Shown one piece after another: positions 8,769-9,752 of a DNA stretch of 9,752 nucleotides. Under the pieces are notes generated by a model. That model did not search any database. It saw only the letters and a list, made by a program, of their open reading frames with translations, and was not told where the DNA came from. Origin of the DNA: an uncultured Pirellula sp. (GTDB lineage Bacteria > Planctomycetota > Planctomycetia > Pirellulales > Pirellulaceae); NCBI GenBank assembly GCA_903892365.1, contig CAITIF010000637.1:1-9752 (forward strand), read 5' to 3'. The translations under genes and the position numbers were made by a program. Positions within the stretch are counted from its first letter, which is position 1, and each line of letters opens with the position of its first letter.

Positions 8769-9056
8769 GCGCTGAGCCTATGGGCTACTTGGGAATAGTT
8801 TGCACAGTGTAGCCTACCATGCGATCGAAATATTCGACCTACACGGATCCCTACAACTTGCCTGAATGCTCCATTTTAACGAATTCGAGAACGAGTTGGT
8901 AACGAATTCAAGCTTTCCACACACTCTTACTTACTCCGGTTTGGAACATGAGGGTTTTTCTGCCGTTAGAATCGTTGCAATTCATCCTCTCCCACCGCGA
9001 CTTGAATTGCTCAGTCGTCTCCGCTACTTGCCGATGTCACTTCAGAAATACAAAAA
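8769..9056. other. Divergent intergenic region (288 bp)
   Basis: This region separates the minus-strand giant gene from the plus-strand lipid kinase gene and must hold the start signals of at least one of them. I found no pair of hexamers close to the -35/-10 consensus that I would defend. The only ordered structure is the spaced 9-bp direct repeat listed separately. A 77-codon frame crossing it (from 8866) overlaps the kinase start and looks spurious. Confidence 0.6.
8878..8909. repeat. Spaced direct repeat AACGAATTC
   Basis: AACGAATTC occurs at 8878-8886 and again at 8901-8909. The two start 23 bp apart, about two helical turns, with a partial copy (AACGAG) between them. Each copy contains the palindrome GAATTC. 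Position between divergent genes and helical phasing would suit a binding site for a dimeric regulator, but two copies of nine bases are weak evidence. Confidence 0.35.
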
Positions 9057-9455
9057 ATGCACCAGCCAAAACTGTGGGAAACACTTCGCCGCCGCGTGAA
9101 GAGCTTTCAGAATGCCGGCCGTGGAGTAGCCATCCTATTTCAGCATGAGACCAACGCAAGAATTCATCTGACGGCATTCGTTGCGTCTATTCTACTGGGA
9201 TTCTTTTCTTCGTTGTCCACCCGGGAATGGATCTCTATCCTCATGGCTTCCACGATGGTGCTCATGGGTGAAGCCCTAAACTCCGCTCTCGAAAAAGCCT
9301 GCGACGCAATCACCATCGAACCACATCCCAGCATTCGAAATGCAAAGGATCTTGCAGCAGGCGCGGTCTTGTTGGCATCTTGCTTCGCCTTGCTCGTCGG
9401 CTGCCTCATTTTTATTCCGAAGTGGTTACCCACCATTCAGAACATCGTTCGATAA
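9057..9455 (+). CDS. dgkA: Prokaryotic diacylglycerol kinase / undecaprenol kinase family (DgkA-type) membrane protein
   Basis: This 132-residue protein has the length and three-helix build of the DgkA family, small integral membrane enzymes that transfer phosphate from ATP to diacylglycerol or undecaprenol. The N-terminal part FQNAGRGVAILFQHETNARI carries the conserved E31 and N33. The family signature follows: GEALNSALEKACD (71-83) with E72, N75, E79 and D83, then H90 and AKDLAAGAVLL (96-106) with K97 and D98. Spacing matches E. coli DgkA with a shift of three residues, and all expected catalytic and metal-ligand acids are present. Helices lie at about 35-52, 57-77 and 101-120. N-RIHL and AAGAVL look more like the Gram-positive undecaprenol kinase branch, but substrate cannot be settled by eye. 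ATG 9057 has no clear Shine-Dalgarno; an in-frame TGA at 9003 limits any upstream extension. It is divergent from the giant genes and appears monocistronic. Confidence 0.93.
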   Translation: MHQPKLWETLRRRVKSFQNAGRGVAILFQHETNARIHLTAFVASILLGFFSSLSTREWISILMASTMVLMGEALNSALEKACDAITIEPHPSIRNAKDLAAGAVLLASCFALLVGCLIFIPKWLPTIQNIVR

Positions 9456-9482
9456 AACAGATAACCCTATGAACCGCAGACG

Positions 9483-9528
9483 CTAGTCGCGTTCTGGTTC
9501 TCGACGAAGAAACGTGGATCGCGGCTAG
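9483..9528 (+). terminator. Imperfect inverted repeat downstream of the kinase gene, possible terminator
   Basis: CTAGTCGCG (9483-9491) pairs with CGCGGCTAG (9520-9528): nine base pairs including one G-U, with a 28-base loop. It begins 28 bases after the kinase stop codon, the usual place for a transcript end. No T-run follows (TTCCCACGG), so it is not a canonical intrinsic terminator and may only protect the 3' end. Confidence 0.3.
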
Positions 9529-9642
9529 TTCCCACGGCCATCTTCTTTGTCGTTAACCAATCAAAATCAATATCGACTTTCGAACAAGCAATGTCGAACT
9601 CCCGAGGCATACGAAAGCCACATTGTCATTCGACATGCCTTA

Positions 9643-9660
9643 TTCGGTGTTCGGTGTTCG
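9643..9660. repeat. 7-bp tandem repeat TTCGGTG
   Basis: TTCGGTG is repeated twice and followed by a partial third copy (TTCG). It lies in non-coding sequence; copy number is too low to call it a minisatellite, but such runs can vary in length by slippage. Confidence 0.6.
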
Positions 9661-9687
9661 ACATTCAAAACATCTCGAAAGGAAAGC

Positions 9688-9700
9688 GTGCTTCGAGCAC
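9688..9700. repeat. Small perfect hairpin GTGCT-TCG-AGCAC
   Basis: A five-base-pair perfect stem with a three-base loop, directly followed by the CCAGTA tandem repeat. It lacks a T-run, so no terminator function is claimed. Confidence 0.4.
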
Positions 9701-9713
9701 CAGTACCAGTACC
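9700..9713. repeat. 6-bp tandem repeat CCAGTA
   Basis: CCAGTA occurs twice in tandem followed by CC. The run is short and non-coding. Confidence 0.55.
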
Positions 9714-9752
9714 ATTTCATTGAGTGCGAGTGATAGCCAAAATGCGCAAAAT

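Larger units (their letters stand above)
9456..9752. other. Gene-free right end of window (297 bp) with short repeats
   Basis: No frame here has coding character on either strand. The stretch contains an imperfect inverted repeat, a 7-bp tandem repeat, a small hairpin and a 6-bp tandem repeat, listed separately. TTCGACAT also recurs at 9629-9636 and 9657-9664. It may be the far upstream region of a gene beyond the window. Confidence 0.6.

Noticed and set aside
8769..9056. Sigma-70 type promoters for either divergent gene
   Set aside because: Candidate TTG-containing hexamers had no acceptable -10 partner at 16-18 bases, so no call is supportable.
8866..9099. 77-codon frame in the divergent intergenic region
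   Set aside because: It overlaps the start of the lipid kinase gene out of frame, lacks a ribosome site and resembles nothing known.
9164..9436. 90-codon minus-strand frame
   Set aside because: It is the antisense shadow of the lipid kinase gene, whose catalytic motifs are clear.

Overview
The window most resembles a planctomycete chromosome, probably of the Pirellula/Rhodopirellula group. This is an inference from the very large secreted or membrane-anchored proteins with no recognisable catalytic domain, weak ribosome binding sites at two of the three clear gene starts, and roughly balanced base composition. No rRNA, tRNA, IS element, phage gene or CRISPR array is visible.

About 90% of the window (1-8768) is one minus-strand unit of two giant genes. 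The upstream gene (8768-4911, 1285 aa, here 'module A') has an N-terminal export signal, a long beta-rich ectodomain, three membrane helices near residue 1134 and a Pro/Ala/Ser-rich tail. Its TGA overlaps the ATG of the next gene (TGATG). That second gene runs from 4911 off the left edge with no in-frame stop in 1637 codons. It contains a full-length paralogue of A ('module B': signal peptide, ectodomain, three helices again starting near residue 1134). After a short linker of about 50 residues comes a second signal-like hydrophobic segment and the beginning of a third related module ('module C'). At the B/C junction an in-frame ATG has its own Shine-Dalgarno, so C may also be made as a separate protein.

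The three modules share ordered motifs: a (L/A)Q(E/D)-like export site, a (I/L)(F/Y/L)(I/V)P(K/S) motif, an E-rich turn followed by a hydrophobic beta pair, and in A and B an IRL...GW strand and a Trp-rich segment before the membrane. This is a co-transcribed array of large paralogous envelope proteins of unknown function.

To the right, across a 288-bp divergent intergenic region with a spaced 9-bp direct repeat, lies a plus-strand DgkA-type lipid kinase gene (9057-9455). The last 297 bases hold no convincing gene, only an imperfect inverted repeat just after the kinase gene and short tandem repeats. The kinase and the giant proteins may both act at the cytoplasmic membrane, but nothing in the sequence links their functions.
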